In this document: in pieces, positions 4,059-5,676 of the stretch
Position numbering within the stretch: position 1 is the stretch's first letter
Layout of the letters: every line of letters begins with the position of its first letter
DNA from: Actinomycetota bacterium
GTDB lineage: Bacteria > Actinomycetota > Actinomycetes > Streptosporangiales > Streptosporangiaceae
Direction: 5' to 3'
Assembly: GCA_003168295.1 (NCBI GenBank)
Contig: PMST01000544.1
Span: forward strand, 1 to 5,676
Length of the DNA stretch: 5,676 nt
Made by a program: the position numbers and the translations under genes
The notes under the pieces: model-generated
The model's database searches: none
The model's input: only the letters and a program-made list of their open reading frames with translations
What the model was told of the DNA's origin: nothing

Positions 4059-5676
4059 ATGGCGCCTGGCCAGGGATCGGAGTCCGGAGGTGTCCGGTCC
4101 GCTTGGCCTGGTGCGGGAGGGGTGGTTTCCCGTCCGGGGTTGTTCGGGCGGCTCGAGGCGGCGCGGGTGACGGTGGTGTCGGCGCCGGCGGGGAGCGGGA
4201 AGACGGTCCTGCTGCGGTCCTGGATCGGCGAGGCGGATCTGGAGGACAGGGCCGCGTGGGTGCCGGTGGCACGTGGTGAGCGTGGCCCGCAGCGGTTCTG
4301 GCTGGGGGTGCTGGGCGCGCTGCGGCGGACGGCGCCGGGGTCTGGGCTGGTGCGGGGGCTGACGGCGGCGCCGGATCTGGACGGCTGGGCGATCGTGGAA
4401 CGCCTGCTGAAGGACCTGGCGGCGTTGGAAGACCGGCTGTGGCTGGTGGTCGACGACGTGCACGAGCTGGGCTCGGTCGAGGCGCTGCGGCAGCTGGAGC
4501 TGCTGCTGATGCGGGCGCCCCCGGAGCTGCGGGTGGTGCTGGCCACCCGGCACGACGTGCGGCTGGGGCTGCACCGGTTGCGGCTGGAGGGGGAGCTGGC
4601 CGAGATCCGCGCCTCCGATCTGCGGTTCACCCTGGGTGAGGCGCGGGAGCTGTTCGAGGAGGCCGGGGTGCAGCTGCCCGAGCCGGCGCTGGTGTTGCTG
4701 CATGAGCGGACCGAGGGCTGGGCGGCGGGGTTGCGGCTGGCGGCGTTGTCGCTGGCCGGGCATCCGGATCCGGAGCGGTTCGCGGAAGAGTTCTCCGGCA
4801 GTGAGCGGACGGTGGCCGAGTACCTGCTGGCCGAGGTGCTGGAACGGCAGAGCGAGGAGGTGCGGCTGCTGCTGCTGCGGACCTCTTTGCTGGAGCGGGT
4901 CAGCGGCCCGCTGGCCGATGCGCTGACGGGGAGCAGTGGCGGCGAGCGGGTTTTGCAGGACCTGGAGGAGGCCAACGCGTTCGTGGTGGCGCTGGACGCG
5001 CGGCGGTTCTGGTTCCGCTATCACCACTTGTTCGCCGATCTGCTGCAGCTGGAGCTGCGGCGCACCGCACCGGATCAGGTCACCGCGCTGCACCAGGTGG
5101 CCGCCGACTGGCTTGCCGGGCACGGGTTCCCGGTGGAGGCCATCTACCATGCCCAGGCGGCGCGGGACTGGGGGCTGGCCGTGCGCCTGCTCGGTGATCA
5201 CTGGCCGGGTTTGCAGCTGGGCGGGCAGGCCGCGACCGTGCATGCGATCCTGGCCGGGTTCCCGGCCCAGGCTCCCGCGGCGGATGCGGAGCTGGCGGCG
5301 CTGGCGGCGGCCGATGAGCTGGCGCAGGGGTCGCTGGAGGCGGCGGAGCGGTATCTGGGGCTGGCGGCGCGGGGGTCGGCGTCGGTGCCGGCCGGGCGGC
5401 GCGGGCAGGTGCTGGTGCTGCTCGGGGTGGTCCGGCTGCTGGTGGCCCGGCAGCGCGGGAACCTGCCGGCGGTGGCTGAGGAGGCGCAGCAGTTGCAGGC
5501 TGTGGCCGAGGCTCCGGAGGCGGCGCAGTCCGGCATCGGCGAGGAGCTGCGCGCGCTTGCGCTGATCAATCTCGGCATTACCGAGTTCTGGGCGGCCCGG
5601 CTCGATGACGCGGAGCGGCACCTGGAGCTGGGCGTCACCCTGGCGCGCGAGATCGGGCGGCCGTTCCTCGAGTTCA
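4059..5676 (+). CDS. LuxR-family ATPase regulator (LAL/MalT-like), N-terminal 539 residues
   Basis: The reading frame from ATG 4059 is open to the window edge, giving 539 residues. Large ATP-binding LuxR regulators (LAL, MalT-type STAND ATPases) couple ATP and ligand binding to oligomerisation and to DNA binding by a C-terminal LuxR HTH, which here would lie outside the window. Visible parts: the lead-in SRPGLFGRLEAARVTVV (24-40); Walker A SAPAGSGKT (41-49, K48); Walker B LVVDDVHEL (129-137, D132 and D133); the winged-helix region ending in the family-typical FRYHHLFADLL (Y321, H322, H323); then alpha-helical repeats. The repeats run to a TPR-like NLGITEFWAARLDDAERHLELG starting at residue 504, a very common block in actinobacterial LALs. 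An in-frame TGA at 4050 makes ATG 4059 the first possible start. It has no clear Shine-Dalgarno sequence, and GTG 4122 has GGGAGG too close to it to function. The gene is divergent from the minus-strand cluster and may regulate it; many LALs control pathway-specific genes. Confidence 0.9.
   Translation, partial: MAPGQGSESGGVRSAWPGAGGVVSRPGLFGRLEAARVTVVSAPAGSGKTVLLRSWIGEADLEDRAAWVPVARGERGPQRFWLGVLGALRRTAPGSGLVRGLTAAPDLDGWAIVERLLKDLAALEDRLWLVVDDVHELGSVEALRQLELLLMRAPPELRVVLATRHDVRLGLHRLRLEGELAEIRASDLRFTLGEARELFEEAGVQLPEPALVLLHERTEGWAAGLRLAALSLAGHPDPERFAEEFSGSERTVAEYLLAEVLERQSEEVRLLLLRTSLLERVSGPLADALTGSSGGERVLQDLEEANAFVVALDARRFWFRYHHLFADLLQLELRRTAPDQVTALHQVAADWLAGHGFPVEAIYHAQAARDWGLAVRLLGDHWPGLQLGGQAATVHAILAGFPAQAPAADAELAALAAADELAQGSLEAAERYLGLAARGSASVPAGRRGQVLVLLGVVRLLVARQRGNLPAVAEEAQQLQAVAEAPEAAQSGIGEELRALALINLGITEFWAARLDDAERHLELGVTLAREIGRPFLEF

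Noticed and set aside
3719..4975. 418-residue minus-strand ORF, serine/arginine rich
   Set aside because: Another antisense shadow of the LAL gene and its upstream region; no domain and strongly biased composition.
3735..5621. 628-residue minus-strand ORF opposite the LAL gene
   Set aside because: Its product is low-complexity (rich in R, Q, P, H and L) and is the antisense of a clear LAL reading frame with Walker motifs; long antisense ORFs are expected in high-GC DNA.
1..5676. tRNA, rRNA, CRISPR array or insertion sequence
   Set aside because: No cloverleaf, conserved rRNA block, regularly spaced repeats or transposase motif was seen on either strand.

Overview
The window is chromosomal DNA from a high-GC Gram-positive bacterium, most likely a filamentous member of the Actinomycetota. 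The main genes use almost only G or C at third codon positions, GTG is used as a start, and the gene families (DUF3040-like, DUF3533/YhgE-type permease with a carboxypeptidase-regulatory-like domain, LAL-type LuxR regulator) are typical of that phylum. A genus cannot be assigned from this sequence alone.

Layout. (1) 1-236, plus strand: the 3' end of galU (UTP-glucose-1-phosphate uridylyltransferase). (2) 237-495: a stretch of lower GC with one weak small ORF (254-454, plus). (3) 496-3485, minus strand: a probable three-gene cluster. In transcription order it holds a soluble protein of three carboxypeptidase-regulatory-like (Ig-like) repeats (3485 to 2553), an ABC-2/YhgE-type membrane protein with one more such domain at its C-terminus (2343 to 820), and a small DUF3040-like membrane protein (792 to 496). 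A 209-bp gap with strong dyad symmetry separates the first two genes. Only 27 bp separate the last two. (4) 3486-4058: a long divergent intergenic region with a possible gene remnant on the minus strand (its first codons near 3706-3611) and a 20-bp dyad just upstream of the next gene. (5) 4059-5676, plus strand: the N-terminal 539 residues of a large LuxR-family ATPase regulator (LAL/MalT-like STAND protein), cut by the window edge before its expected C-terminal HTH.

How the genes may work together (inference). The minus-strand cluster looks like a cell-envelope module. The permease-like protein and its soluble neighbour carry the same small beta-sandwich domain, which suggests they belong to one complex or pathway. 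The divergently oriented LAL regulator is a natural candidate to control the cluster, but nothing in the sequence proves it. No ATPase gene for the ABC-2-like protein is present in the window.
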